Below are positions 33,110 to 45,400 of a stretch of DNA of 64,000 bases, one piece after another. The stretch covers positions 1 through 64,000 of the forward strand of contig CATNCF010000013.1 of assembly GCA_950097145.1 (NCBI GenBank), written 5' to 3'. The number at the start of each line of letters is the position of its first letter. Within the stretch, counting starts at the first letter, position 1. Position numbers and translations under genes: made by a program. The notes beneath the pieces were generated by a model, which did no database searches, had not been told where the DNA came from, and was given only the letters and a program-made list of their open reading frames with translations. Origin of the DNA: an uncultured Lachnospiraceae bacterium. Lineage in GTDB: Bacteria; Bacillota; Clostridia; Lachnospirales; Lachnospiraceae.

Positions 33110-33451
33110 TGCAATTACCTCCTCAAATGCGAAATCATATAAATTCAACAATATTATACCATATTTCGACATTTTAACAAGATATTTCACCATTTTTCAA
33201 CAAATATAGACTGATTTTATATTTGTCAAAAAATAATAAATACTGAGAAATATCATTCAAATGAAAAGCAGAATTCCTGCATAACTTCATAGGAATCTAT
33301 GAACAATACCAAAATAAGACCGGGATGACAGCATTTTCATTAACTGCCAGCCCAGCCTTATCCTATCAGCATTTATATCGTTATTAAATACTCCCCGCTT
33401 TCCTTTTACTCAAAAAACCTGCCCCTATCATATGTTCAGAAATCTTTGCAG
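33110..33451. other. Non-coding stretch between the TerD gene and giant protein A
   Basis: About 340 A/T-rich bases. I see only a small perfect hairpin, TTCATAG-GAAT-CTATGAA, at 33286-33303, and the presumed promoter region of the TerD gene. No gene or strong terminator is visible. Confidence 0.5.
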
Positions 33452-36400
33452 CTATTTTACTGTTACTTTGACGGTCTTGCTAACACCATTCTGCGTATAA
33501 ACATATATCTTGCAGGTTCCTTTTTTCTTGCCTTTGATGACTCCTTTCTTGGTGACTGTAGCTATCTTTTTATTAGTGCTTTCATAACAAATCACACGAT
33601 GCTTTCTTATTTTTTTCTTTTTATTTGCTTTTACCTCTGTGGCTTTCAGCTTAAATTTTTTTCCTTTTTTTATAGAAACTTTTGTCTTGTTTACTTTGAC
33701 GCTCTTGGCATTCGTATATTTGCCCCCGTTTGTGAACACATGGACTGTCTTGGCAATAGAAATTGTAATCTTCTTTCCTCCCACCAGTTTATATGCGCGC
33801 ACGATATAACGATAAGGGGTTCCTTTCTTCCTTTTTGTCTGGGTGAACGTTGTCTTGCTGTTCTTTTTCAGCGTCTTGATCAGCTTGGGTTTCTTCCCCT
33901 TCCCGCAGGGAGTTCCATATACTAAATAGCCGTCTGCGCCTTTCACTTTTTTCCACTTCAGCGTAATTTTCTTGTCTGTCACTTTTGCACATTTTACCTG
34001 GAGCTTTCCAAATACGGCTCCCTTCACATCATTCTCCGACTTCATTCCTGTAATGGATTTGTCTGTAACCAGCAGAACATCAGGCTCTATCCCAAGCTGT
34101 TTCGCCACTTTCTGAATCTTCTCTGCTTCTTTCTTGCTCACACCCAGCTTATCTGCAATTTCTTCAATCTGCTTCTGCTGCTCTGGGGGCAGAGCAGGTG
34201 TTTTGTTGAGTTCCGAATAAGCCTGTTCCGCATCTGTAAGCTTCTTTAGAATGTCTGGGGGAAACAGTTTCTTTTGCTGCTGTGTCAATAAGTTATAACT
34301 GCTGCGGGCATCTTTTATTTTCTTTCCACAAGCGTCTGTCTTCACTACTTTTCCAATCGCATTTACCTTATTTACAACGGCCAAAACGGCAGTCTCGTCT
34401 GCTTTGCTCACCAGACTGCGGAATATTTTTTCTGCATCTGTAAGCTTCTTTTTGGATGCTTCTGGCACCATATCCTTCTGAGCGCTGGTCAGGCTGTCGT
34501 ATATGTCCCTGGCAGCTTCAATTTTGCTTTTGGAATCCCAGTCAGCTTTTACAGGATCTGGTATGGCATCTATTTTTTGTTTTGCCTGGTCTGCCGCCGC
34601 CTGGTTCTTTCCTCCAGTAGCGTTGTCGTAAAGTTTCTCTGCATCCGTCAGCTTCTTCTTTTCTTCTGGCGTTATCAGTCCTTTTTGTTCCTCATTCAGC
34701 TTATCGTACGCTTCTCTCGCGTCCTCAATCAAATCTTTTTTGCTGGTCACATTTTCCGGTGTTGCTTCCCCTATTGCTTCGATCTTCTGCTTTACTTCTT
34801 CTGTTGCCAGCTTATCGTATTCCTCTTTGGCATTTTCCAGTTTCTCTCTGCTGGCTTCCGGCACCATGTCCTGCTGGCTTCCTGTCAGATTCTCATACGC
34901 GTCTTTTGCCTCTTCGATCTTCTGTTTGGTTTCTTCATCATTCTTGATCTGGTCTGGGATGGCGTCGATTTTCTCTGTCACCTTATCCGCTGCCGCCTGG
35001 TTGTGACCTCCGGTTGCATTATCGTAGAGTTTCTCTGCGTCGGTGAGCTTCTTCTTTTCTTCTGCTGTTATCAGTTCTTTTTGTTCCTCATTCAGCTTAT
35101 CGTACGCTTCCCTCGCGTCCTCAATCAAATCTTTTTTGCCGGTTACATTTTCCGGTGTTGCTTCCCCTATTGCTTCGATTTTCTGCTTTACTTCTTCTGT
35201 TGCCAGCTTATCGTATTCCTCTTTGGCATTTTCCAGTTTCTCTCTGCTGGCTTCCGGCACCATGTCCTGCTGGCTTCCTGTCAGATTCTCATATGCGTCT
35301 TTTGCCTCTTCGATCTTCTGTCCGGTTTCTTCATCATTCTTGATCTGATCTGGGATGGCGTCGATTTTCTCTGTCACCTTGTCCGCTGCCGCCTGGTTGT
35401 GCCCTCCGGTTGCATCATCGTAGAGTTTCTCTGCATCCGTCAGCTTCTTCTTTTCTTCTGGCGTTATCAGTCCTTTTTGTTCCTCATTCAGCTTATCATA
35501 CGCTTCTCTCGCGTCCTCAATCAAATCTTTTTTGCTGGTCACATTTTCCGGTGTTGCTTCCCCTATTGCTTCGATCTTCTGTTTTACTTCGTCAGCAGCA
35601 AGACGATCTGCTTCCACCAGCCTGTTATACTCTTTTTCAGCATCTTCCAGTTTCTTTTTGGTTTCTTCTGGCACCATGTCTTTCTGGGCAGGAGTCAAAG
35701 CGTCGTAAGCTTCTCTGGCTGCCTCTATTTTCTGTTTTGTCTCCTGATTATTCTGTACTGGATTAGGAATTTCATTTATTTTCTCTGATACCTGGGCTGC
35801 TGCCGCCTGGTTCCTGTCTTCTACAGCATCGTCATAAAGTTTCTCTGCATCCGTAAGTTTTTTCTTTTCTGCTGGCGTAATTTCCTCTTTTTCCTCATCT
35901 GTAAGCTTGTCATAAGCCTCTCTGGCTGCTTCTATAAGCTCCTTTTTACTCTCAGCATTCTCCAAAGTCACCTCCCCTATGGCGTTTATCTTATCCCGTA
36001 CATCTGATACGCCTGATACTAGAAGTTTTTCAATGGTTTTTGCAATTTCTACTGTGTCCGTTGTGCTTCCATCAGTAAGAACGATATTTGCGCTGATACT
36101 TCCTGCTGCGTCTGTGGTGGCTTCTATTTTGCTAAAATCATCCACACTTACTGTTACACCTGTAATTCCGGCATTTGTCAGCACTTTTTCTACTGTACTC
36201 TGGATATCCTCCTTTGACGTATCATTGGAAACGATAATTTTTTCTAACGCTTCCTGGAGCGCTTTTTTTGCTGCTGCTACCTTTTCCTCGTCTTCTGTAC
36301 CTGGCGTTTCCTTTTCCCCAGAAGTAATCCCATCCGGGTCTGTTCCTGCGCCTGTTCCCTGTCCGATTCCAGTAAGATCTTTGTTGACTGTTTCTGTTTT

Positions 36401-38359
36401 CTGATAATAGTCATCCTTTACGCCATTTGAGTTTTGGTTCTGGTTATTGCCGATAATGGCTCCTGGCTGGCTGCCTTCCTCTCCAGTCACATTTCCAGAA
36501 TTGACACAGCCCTGCACGGTTCCATTTTCCCCGTTTGTTCCTGTAATTCCACCCACCTGGTCTTTTCCAGTGACAGAAGCAGTATTTCTGTCATTATCCA
36601 AAGCGCCAAGATTCGTTCCTGCCACGCCTCCCACGCCAGTTCCGCTTCCTGTAACATCTCCTTTATTAATACATCCTGTAACCGTTCCCTCATTTTTGCC
36701 TACAATTCCCCCAACATTGTTCTGTCCGCTGACTGTTACATTGGACGTGCAGTCTTTTATGGTTCCTTCTGTTGTATTGGTTCCTGCAATCCCCCCAATG
36801 TTGTCTTTTCCGTTCAAGCTTCCCTCTACGGTAAGATTTTCGATAGTTCCGGCATTCACTCCAAACAGTCCCAAATTATCTGCAGATGGAGTGTTAATAT
36901 GCAGCTCCTTTATGATATGGCCATCTCCATTGAAGTTTCCTTTAAATGGATGTTCTTCTGTCCCAATAGGCGTCCACACTTCTTGTGCACTTCCGCCCAG
37001 GTCAATATCTTCCGTCAAATTAAAATAAACACCGGAGTAATCTGTTCCTTCATTTACCAGCCTGCCTAATTCCTGCAGATCTTCTTTGCTGGAAATCCAG
37101 TAAGGATCCTGCTCTGTGCCCTGCCCCCGGAAAGGACCTTCTTCCGCTTCACCTAACACAATTTGAACAACGTTATTGCTGTTTTTTATTGAATTCTCAG
37201 GATTATCACTCACAAAATATTTGCTGTAATCCCCGTTATTTGTACCTGTTATATCAACAATTTTGCTGTCTGCCTCAGATTCATCAACGGTAACGCCAAT
37301 ATCTGCGCCTTTGGTTAAACTATCTGTGATTGTTATTGTTTTACCGGCCATTAAATAAAGATTACTTAAAACCGTTTCATTATTCATCTCAACATTATCT
37401 TTGATCACTGGATTACCAGAAAACGTCATGGGATTTCTGCTCCAGGTGCTGTACAACACACCGGCCCCAAGTTTTGCTTTATTTCCGGTAATGGTTCCGC
37501 CATTTATAATAACAGTACCGCCGTTAAAAATTCCGCCGCCGCCTTCGGCGCTGTCGACGCGTTCAGACATTGCAATATTTCCGCTGATCGTTCCGCCATT
37601 CAGCGTAAAAGTTCCATCCACATTCACGCCGCCTCCGCTGTTTGCTGCGTCATTATCAGAAATTTCCCCCCCTGCCATAGTAAATGACGAGCCTGCGCTG
37701 ATATACACACCTCCTCCGGATCTGAGCTGGACAACTTTCCCTGCAGAATTGCCAGTAATTTTCCCGCCTGTCATAAGGAATGTGCCGCTGTCTCTTACAA
37801 CGACCCCGCCGCCATTCGCATTTGTAACAGCATTTTTACTGACCATTCCGCCATTCATTGTAAAATTTCCTCCGCTCACACATACTCCGCCTCCGCTTCC
37901 GTTTGTGTGATCATAAGTAGCAGTATTTTCCGTAATATTCCCGCCGTTCATGATAAACGATCCATTACTCTCGACTTTCACGCCGCCGCCCTTATCCGCT
38001 TCGCCGCCTGTTATTTTCCCCAAATCTTTCTCGTCATACAAATTTAGTTCTGCCCCGGACGGCACAACAATTACACCGTTCCGTTCTGTTGTTTGTCTGA
38101 TTGTATGACCGTTCAGGCAAAGATTTACCGTCCCTTGCGGAACACTCCACGCACTTCCTGATAACTCAACATCCGCTGAAAGATAGTAACTTCCTGCCGT
38201 CTTAGGCATGGAACTAGTATTATTCCATTCAGTGAACGTATCATGGCTATGGTTTTCTGCCTGTACGTCGAGACAATACCCGTCAAGGCTTCCACATGCC
38301 AGCAATATACTAAGCATTGCTGCTAGTAATCTGTTTCCTAAATGTTTTTTGTTTCCCAA
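33452..38359 (-). CDS. Giant secreted repeat protein A (1635 aa, TTG start)
   Basis: This is the smallest of three paralogous giant surface proteins. It has a signal peptide (about residues 1-34), right-handed beta-helix repeats (about 47-343; units such as GGGVCVSGGNFTMNGGMVS), GLUG repeats (about 450-620; DNIGGIAGTNTTEGTI), a linker, then about nine alternating helical modules of ~66 aa (about 787-1384). The C-terminus is lysine-rich (about 1387-1635) with a short helical segment (LGVSKKEAEKIQKVAKQLG), an Fn3-like domain (ITLKWKKVKGADGYLVYG) and an Ig-like/Big_2-like domain. There is no LPXTG motif. The start codon is TTG at 38359, eight bases after AAGGAGG; B and C use ATG. A likely role is adhesion or glycan binding, inferred from architecture only. 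It may attach noncovalently through the basic C-terminus. Confidence 0.85.
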   Translation of the reverse strand: MGNKKHLGNRLLAAMLSILLACGSLDGYCLDVQAENHSHDTFTEWNNTSSMPKTAGSYYLSADVELSGSAWSVPQGTVNLCLNGHTIRQTTERNGVIVVPSGAELNLYDEKDLGKITGGEADKGGGVKVESNGSFIMNGGNITENTATYDHTNGSGGGVCVSGGNFTMNGGMVSKNAVTNANGGGVVVRDSGTFLMTGGKITGNSAGKVVQLRSGGGVYISAGSSFTMAGGEISDNDAANSGGGVNVDGTFTLNGGTISGNIAMSERVDSAEGGGGIFNGGTVIINGGTITGNKAKLGAGVLYSTWSRNPMTFSGNPVIKDNVEMNNETVLSNLYLMAGKTITITDSLTKGADIGVTVDESEADSKIVDITGTNNGDYSKYFVSDNPENSIKNSNNVVQIVLGEAEEGPFRGQGTEQDPYWISSKEDLQELGRLVNEGTDYSGVYFNLTEDIDLGGSAQEVWTPIGTEEHPFKGNFNGDGHIIKELHINTPSADNLGLFGVNAGTIENLTVEGSLNGKDNIGGIAGTNTTEGTIKDCTSNVTVSGQNNVGGIVGKNEGTVTGCINKGDVTGSGTGVGGVAGTNLGALDNDRNTASVTGKDQVGGITGTNGENGTVQGCVNSGNVTGEEGSQPGAIIGNNQNQNSNGVKDDYYQKTETVNKDLTGIGQGTGAGTDPDGITSGEKETPGTEDEEKVAAAKKALQEALEKIIVSNDTSKEDIQSTVEKVLTNAGITGVTVSVDDFSKIEATTDAAGSISANIVLTDGSTTDTVEIAKTIEKLLVSGVSDVRDKINAIGEVTLENAESKKELIEAAREAYDKLTDEEKEEITPAEKKKLTDAEKLYDDAVEDRNQAAAAQVSEKINEIPNPVQNNQETKQKIEAAREAYDALTPAQKDMVPEETKKKLEDAEKEYNRLVEADRLAADEVKQKIEAIGEATPENVTSKKDLIEDAREAYDKLNEEQKGLITPEEKKKLTDAEKLYDDATGGHNQAAADKVTEKIDAIPDQIKNDEETGQKIEEAKDAYENLTGSQQDMVPEASREKLENAKEEYDKLATEEVKQKIEAIGEATPENVTGKKDLIEDAREAYDKLNEEQKELITAEEKKKLTDAEKLYDNATGGHNQAAADKVTEKIDAIPDQIKNDEETKQKIEEAKDAYENLTGSQQDMVPEASREKLENAKEEYDKLATEEVKQKIEAIGEATPENVTSKKDLIEDAREAYDKLNEEQKGLITPEEKKKLTDAEKLYDNATGGKNQAAADQAKQKIDAIPDPVKADWDSKSKIEAARDIYDSLTSAQKDMVPEASKKKLTDAEKIFRSLVSKADETAVLAVVNKVNAIGKVVKTDACGKKIKDARSSYNLLTQQQKKLFPPDILKKLTDAEQAYSELNKTPALPPEQQKQIEEIADKLGVSKKEAEKIQKVAKQLGIEPDVLLVTDKSITGMKSENDVKGAVFGKLQVKCAKVTDKKITLKWKKVKGADGYLVYGTPCGKGKKPKLIKTLKKNSKTTFTQTKRKKGTPYRYIVRAYKLVGGKKITISIAKTVHVFTNGGKYTNAKSVKVNKTKVSIKKGKKFKLKATEVKANKKKKIRKHRVICYESTNKKIATVTKKGVIKGKKKGTCKIYVYTQNGVSKTVKVTVK
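34200..36003 (-). repeat. Tandem helical-module array of giant A (about 9 units)
   Basis: Two alternating module types of ~66 codons form a ~396-bp super-repeat. Type 1 contains IEAIGEATPENV...DAREAYDKL...LTDAEKLYD; type 2 contains KIDAIPDQIKNDEETK...AYENLTGSQQDMVP. I count five type-1 and four type-2 modules. Adjacent copies are nearly identical at the DNA level (34577-35600), a substrate for unequal recombination. Confidence 0.85.
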
Positions 38360-38438
38360 TTTTTAATCCTCCTTTACTTTTCCTGTATTCTCAGTTCTCT
38401 TTGTGCATGATTTTGCGAGAAGATTTTTGCCAGTTGAG

Positions 38439-38485
38439 CACAAATTTATGAGGCGCACATGGATTGCACATGGATGAAATTTGTG
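38439..38485 (-). promoter_or_regulatory. Hairpin in the leader of giant A
   Basis: CACAAATTT (38439-38447) and AAATTTGTG (38477-38485) form a 9-bp stem; the loop holds two copies of GCACATGGAT. It occurs only upstream of giant A, whose gap between the conserved element and the start codon (about 225 bases) is much longer than in B and C. Confidence 0.45.
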
Positions 38486-38584
38486 TTTATTTGGTGGAAA
38501 ATCAGCCTTAAAAGCAGGTATAGGGAGACTCCGAGTATACATTTTTGTGCTCAAAATATAACATAAGAAAAACCGATTAAACGA

Positions 38585-38630
38585 TTTTAGGTACACTTCG
38601 TATCTTTCAGGGTATCCTTTGTCTTAAAAT
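38585..38630 (-). promoter_or_regulatory. Conserved upstream element, copy A
   Basis: On the minus strand this segment reads AAGACAAAGGATACC, CTGAAAGATACGAAG, TGTACCTAAAAT. The same ~45-bp sequence precedes giants B and C. It contains GATAC-n7-GATAC followed by GTAC, suggesting an activator-binding site upstream of the promoter. Confidence 0.6.
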
Positions 38631-38664
38631 ATCGTTTCTAACATTAATAAAAACCATGCCAGCC

Positions 38665-38702
38665 AAAAAAAGACAAACCCCTCTTACTGAGAGATTTGTC
38701 CT
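38665..38702 (-). terminator. Terminator of the enolase pseudogene
   Basis: On the minus strand GACAAATCTCT and AGAGGGGTTTGTC arms are followed by TTTTTTT. Homologous hairpins follow the intact enolase gene and the LicD gene. Confidence 0.8.
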
Positions 38703-38755
38703 CTTTACTCATCGAATTATGAAATTTTTATTAATATTCTGTGGTTTGCAAACCA

Positions 38756-39303
<548 letters not shown>

Positions 39304-39427
39304 AACAAACTTCTTTCGCACATCATAGCACAAGTTTCCTGTTTAAAGTATTTACAAAAATCCGGCAATTATGCATTCTTCTATGGTGTAATCCTGTATT
39401 TTTTCAAAATATTCCAGATAATACAGG
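39304..39427 (-). repeat. Duplicated giant-to-enolase intergenic region (copy 1)
   Basis: This 124-base stretch is nearly identical to 50400-50523 (a few differences, such as TTTTTTCAAAAT versus TTTTTTGAAAAT). It contains an extended -10-like TGCTATGAT and the AAGGAGT-type ribosome binding site region of the enolase copy. The identity continues into the 3' ends of giants B and C and the 5' end of the enolase copies. Confidence 0.85.
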
Positions 39428-42400
39428 TTATTTTACTGTTACCTTGACCGTTTTATAGATGCCGTTCTGAGTATATACATATATTTTGCAGGTTCCTTTT
39501 TTCTTTCCTTTGATGACGCCTCCTTTCTTCGTTACCGTGGCGATCTTATTATTCGTGCTTTCGTAACAGACCACCCGGTGGTGCCTTATTTTTTTCTTCT
39601 TATCGGTTTTTAGCTCTTTGCCTTTCAGCTTAAACTTCTTCCCCTTTTTCACGGTTACTTTTGCCTTGTTCACTTTTACGCTCTTAGGATTGGTGTATTT
39701 TCCCCCTGTTGTGAAAATGTGCACGGTCTTTGCAACTGCTATTGTAAGCTTCTTCTTCCCCACCTGTTTGTAGGCGCGTACAATGTAGCGGTATGGGGTT
39801 CCTTTCTTTAATTTCTTCACGGTCAGGCTGGTCATGCTGCTCTTTTTCAGTGTCTTTATCAGCTTGGGCTTCCTTCCCTTTCCACAGCGGGTGCCGTATA
39901 CCAGGTAGCCGTCTGCTCCTTTTACTTTCTTCCACTTCAGCGTGAATTTCTTGCTGGACACTTTTGTGCCTTTTACCTGGAGTTTTCCAAATGCCGCTCC
40001 CGTCACATCATCTTCGGTCTTCATTCCTGTGATGGTTTTGTCTGTAACCAGCAGCGTCTCCGGATCGACACCCAGTTTTTCCGCCACTTTCTGGATTTCT
40101 TCCGCCTCTTTCTTGCTGACACCCAGTTTTTCTGCAATCTCTTCTATCTGCTTCTGCTGTTCTGGTGGCAGGGCAGGCGTTTTGGTCAGATCTGCATATT
40201 TCTTCTCCGCGTCCGCAAGCTTCTTTAAAATGGCTGGCGGGAACAGCTTCTTCTGCTGTGCGGTCATTAAGTTATAGCTGCTGCGGGCGTCCTTGATTTT
40301 CTTGCCGCAGGCGTCTGTCTTAACCACTGTTCCGATGGCGTTTATCTTATTGATTACTGCCTGGACAGCGTCCTCGTCTGCTTTGCTTACCAGGCTGCGG
40401 TATGTTTTCTCCGCATCCTCCAGTTTCTTTTTGGATGCTTCCGGCACCATGTCTTTCTGGGTGCTGGTCAGCTTGTCATACGCTTTCCGTGCTTCTTCAA
40501 TCTTGGTCTTGGAGTTCCAGTCTCCCGCCACAGGATTGGGGATGGCGTCGATTTTCTGTTTTGCCTGGTCTGCTGCGGCCTGATTCTTTCCTCCAGTGGC
40601 AGTGTCGTAAATCTTCTCTGCGTCCGTCAGCTTCTTTTTCTCGGCTGGAGTGATAAGCTTCTTCTGCTCCTCGTCCAGTGCGTCATAAGCTGTCCTGGCC
40701 TCTTCAATCAACTGTTTTTTGCTGGCCGCATTTTCTGGAGTTATCTCACCGATAGCGTCAATCTTCTCTTTTACCTTGTCTGCCGCCTGGTTCTGGCTTC
40801 CAGCGGCGTCTTCATAGATTTTCTCTGCATCTGTGAGTTTCTTTACGTCGGATGGATCGATCAGGGCTTTTTGCTCGCTGGTCAGCTTGTCATAAGCTTT
40901 TCGGGCCTCTTCAATCAGATCCTTTTTACTAATCACATTTTCCGGCGTTACTTCTCCGATGGCCTCAATCTTCTGCTTTACTTCATCCGTTACCAGCTTA
41001 TTGTAATCTTTTTCTGCATATTCCAGTTTCTTTTTCGTCTCTTCCGGCACCATATCTTTCTGGGTGGTAGTCAGGCTGTCATACGCATCTTTGGCGTCTT
41101 CCAGTTTTTCTTTTGTCTCCTGGTCATTCTTCACCGGGCTTGGAATGGCGTTGATCTTGTCTTTCACCTGGTCTGCCGCCGCCTGATTCTTCCCTCCAGT
41201 GGCGTCGTCGTAGAGTTTCTCTGCATCCGTCAGTTTCTTCTTCTCTGGCGGAGTAATCAGCTTTTTCTGGTCTTCCGTCAATGCGTCGTAAGCATTCCGG
41301 GCATCCTCGATGAGGTCTTTTTTGCCGACCACATTTTCCGGCGTCACTTCGCCGATGGCGTTGATTTTCTTCCTCACTTCATCGGCTGCAAGCTTGTTAT
41401 AAGCCTCTTCCGATTCTTCCAGTTTCTTCCGGCTGTCTTCCGGCACCATGTCTTTCTGGGTTCCTGTCAGGTTGTCGTATGCTTCCTTTGCCTCTTCGAT
41501 CTTCTGTTTCGTTTCTTCATCATTCTGAATCTGATCTGGGATGGCGTCGATTTTTTCGGTCACCTTGTCTGCTGCCGCCTGGTTCTTCCCTCCAGTGGCG
41601 TCGTCATAGAGTTTTTCTGCGTCCGTCAGCTTTTTCTTTTCTTCCGGATCAATCAGATCTTTCTGATCCTGATTCAGCTTATCATAGGCTTCCCGGGCGT
41701 CCTCGATGAGATCTTTTTTGCTGACTACGTTTTCCGGCGTTACTTCACCGATGGCGTCGATCTTCTCTTTCACTTCATCCGTTACCAGATTATTGTAGTC
41801 TTTTTCTGCATGTTCTAATTTCTTTTTCGTCTCTTCCGGCACCATGTCTTTCTGGGTGCTGGTCAGGCTGTCATACGCATCTTTGGCGTCTTCCAGTTTT
41901 TCTTTTGTCTCCTGATCATTCTTCACTGGGCTTGGGATGGCGTCGATCTTGTCTTTCGCACGGTCTGCCGCTGCCTGGTTGTGCCCTCCGGCAGCGTTAT
42001 CGTAGAGTTTCTCTGCGTCCGTGAGTTTCTTCTTATCCAGCGGAGTAATCAGCTTTTTCTGCTCTTCCGTCAATGCGTCGTAAGCTTCACGGGCATCCTG
42101 GATGAGGTCTTTTTTGCCCACCACATTTTCCGGCGTTACTTCACCGATGGCATGGATCTTCTTCCTCACTTCATCGGCTGCAAGCTTGTTATAAGCCTCT
42201 TCCGATTCTTCCAGTTTCTTCCGGCTGTCTTCCGGCACCATGTCTTTCTGGGTTCCCGTCAGATTGTCATAGGCTTCCTTTGCCTCTTCAATCTTCTGTT
42301 TTGTTTCTTCGTCATTCCTGATCTGATCCGGGATAGCGTCGATTTTTTCAGTCACTTTGTCCGCTGCCGCCTGGTTGTGCCCTCCGGTGGCTTCGTCGTA

Positions 42401-45400
42401 AATTTTCTCTGCGTCCGTCAGTTTCTTCTTATCCTCTGGCTCAATCAACTCTTTCTGATCATCGGTGAGCTTGTCATAGGTTTCTCGGGCATCCTCAATG
42501 AGATCTTTTTTGCTGATCACATTTTCCGGCGTCACTTCACCAATGGCGTCAATCTTATTTTTTACTTCCTCCGTTACCAGCTTTTTATAGACTTCCTCGG
42601 CTTCTTGCAGTTTCTTCTGGCTGTCCTCTGGCACCATGTCTTTCTGGGTGGTCGTCAGGCTGTCATACGCATCCCGGGCTTCTTCCAATTTTTCCTTTGT
42701 CTCCTGGTCGTTCTTTACCGGGTCTGGAATGGCGTCGATCTTATCTTTCGCACGATCCGCCGCCGCCTGATTGTGCCCTCCGGTGGCTGTGTCGTAGATT
42801 TTCTCCGCATCCGTCAGCTTCTTCTTCTCTTCCGGTGTAATCATCTCTTTCTGACGCTCCGTAAGCGCGTCATAGGCTTCACGGGCATCCTCGATGAGAT
42901 CTTTTTTGTCGATGACATTTTCTGGCGTCACATCTCCAATGGCTTCAATTTTTGTCTTTACCTTTTCTACTGCAAGCCTGTCGGCTTCCGCCAGTTTCTC
43001 ATATTCTTTCTCCGCCTGTTCCAGCTTTTTCCTGCTGCTCTCCGGTACCATGTCTTTCTGGACGCTGGTCAGCTTGTCATAGGCTTCACGGGCATCCTCG
43101 ATCTTCTGTCTGGTGTCTTCATTGTTCTGCACCGGATCTGGGATGGCGTCGATTTTTCTCTTAACCTCATCCGCTGCTGCCTGGCTGCGGCCTCCTGTGG
43201 CTTCGTCATAAACTTTCTCCGCATCCGTCAGCTTCTTCTTTTCCTCCGGCGTAACCAGTTCTTTCTGCTCTTCTGTCAGCTTATCATAAGCATCACGGGC
43301 TTCTTCTATGAGATCCTTTTTGCTGGCAGCGTTTTCTGCGGTGGTCTCCCCAATGGCGTCGATCTTCTCCATCACTTCTGCGGCGGCGAGCCTGTCGTAA
43401 GATTTTTCCGCCTGTTCCAGCTTCTTCTTGCTGCTTTCCGGCACCATGTCTTTCTGGGTTCCCGTAAGATTCTCATAAGCTTCCCGGGCTTCCTCGATCT
43501 TCGCCTTGCATGTCTCGTTCTTCTCCACAGGATCCGGGATGGCGTCAATCTTCTCTTTCACACGGTCTGCCGCTTTCTGGTCTTTACTGCCCTGTGTCTG
43601 GTCATAAAGCTTTTCTGCATCCGTCAGTTTGTCCTTGTCCTCCGGCGGCACCAGTTCTTTCTGGTCTTCCGTCAGTTTCTCGTAGGCGTCGCGGGCGTCC
43701 TCAATCTCCTGCTTTTTCTCTGTGACAGTTTCAGGCGTCACGGTTCCGATAGCGTCAATCTTTTCCGACACCTTATCTGCCTGTATCTTGTCATAGGCAT
43801 CTTTCGCATCTTCCAGTTTCTTCCGGTCTTCTTCCGGCACCATGTCTTTCTGGGTTCCTGTGAGATTCTCATAGGCATCCTCCGCATCCTCAATCTTCTG
43901 CCTGGTCTCCTCGTTGTCCTGTACCGGGGTGGGGATGGCGTCGATTTTTTCGCATACCTTGTCTGCTGCTTTCTGATCTGATCCGCCTGCCGCCTGGTCA
44001 TACTCTTTCTCCGCATCCGTCAGTTTTTTCTTGTCCTCTTCTGTAAGCAGTTCTTTCTGCTGGTCCGTCAGGCTGTCATAAGCGTCTCTGGCGTCCTCAA
44101 TCTCCTGCTTTTTCTCTGTGACGGTTCCAGGCGTCACGGTTCCGATGGCGTCGATTTTCTCTTTGGCGTTCTCTGCCGCCAGCCTGTCATAGGCTGCTTC
44201 TGCTTCCGTAAGCTTCTGTTTTTTCTCTTCCGGAACCAGGCTTTTCTGGAAATCCGTCAAATCGTCATAGGCTTCCCGGGCCTCTTCAATCTTCTGGGCG
44301 CATTTCCAATCGTACTGTACCGGGGAAGGGATTGCGTCGATTTTCGCTGACGCCCGGTCTGCCGCCGCCTGGTTGCTTCCTCCGGTAGCCTGGTCGTAAG
44401 CCGCTTCTGCGTCGGTAAGCTTTTTTAATTCCTCCGGCTCAATCAGCTTTTTCTGGTCTGGATCCAGGCTGTTATAAGCTTTTCTCGCCTCCTCGATCAG
44501 GGGAAGCTTTTCCTCTGCATTTGCCTGGTTGACCGTTCCAATCTTATTAATTTTCTCTATCACTGCATCTGCCGCCAGCTTATCATAAGCCGCTTCTGCA
44601 TCCGTGAGTTTCTTCAAAGAATCCTCCGGCACCAGTTTCTTCTGAGCGCTGGTGAGGGCATCGTAAGCTTTTCTGGCTTCTTCGATTTTCTCTCGGCAGT
44701 CTGTATCGTAGGTTACCGGTTCAGGGATCGCGTTGATCTTTTCCACTGCTTGATCCACCGCGCCCTGGTTGTCTCCTCCCGTGGCCTGTTTGTAGAGCTC
44801 TTCTGCGTCTGTGAGCTTTTTCAATACATCCTCCGGAATTTGCTTTTTCTGTTCCTCGTCCAGCTCCTCATAGGCTTCCCGGGCTCTTTCAATAAGTTCA
44901 GCTTTGTCAAGGACATTCTCCAGCGTCACTTTGCCGAGCGCATGAATCAGGCTCTTTACCGCTTCTGCCTGCGCCTGCGGATCTATCTTGAAAAACAATC
45001 CGTTATTACGCTCTGCTTCCATCATATACCCTGGCTGATCGCTGATGAAACGCACAGTGCTGCCATTCAGCCAGGAATTACTTGCATTTCCAAGTTTCAG
45101 AGGAGCGTCCTTTTTCACCTTCCACAGCCTGTCTGGATCTATGGTAATGCCAATCTTCGCATCTTCATTTAAAGTACCGGTAGACGCAAGACCTTTTGAT
45201 AAATAGACATTATTGACAGTTTCTTGATTGTTTTCATCCACTACGCTGTTCTCATATATTTTCGGCGAACCGGATATTTGCAGATCACAAGTGGTGGCAT
45301 AAATCCCTGCTCCATTCTCCGACGCCTTATTTCCTGTAATTTCAGCGTCGGCTATTTCCAGCATGGATGTGCCTCTGAAACCTGGAACATCTCCGGCATA

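Noticed and set aside
34577-35788. Long plus-strand open frame (403 codons) opposite giant A
   Set aside because: It is antisense to the helical repeat array. Its translation is itself a periodic hydrophobic repeat created by the codon pattern of the true gene, and it has no ribosome binding site.
36434-37069. Plus-strand frames of about 200 codons opposite the beta-helix and GLUG region of giant A
   Set aside because: Antisense to glycine-rich repeats of a clear gene. Composition (Pro/Ser/Thr/Cys-rich) is the complement of Gly/Asn codons.
38363-38596. 77-codon minus-strand frame in the giant A leader
   Set aside because: No ribosome binding site; it overlaps the conserved upstream element and the leader hairpin, and its composition is not protein-like.
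41981-43981. Long plus-strand open frame (666 codons) opposite giant B, and a 315-codon one at 40871
   Set aside because: These are antisense shadows of the repeat array. The strong minus-strand gene has a signal peptide, ordered domains and a good ribosome binding site.
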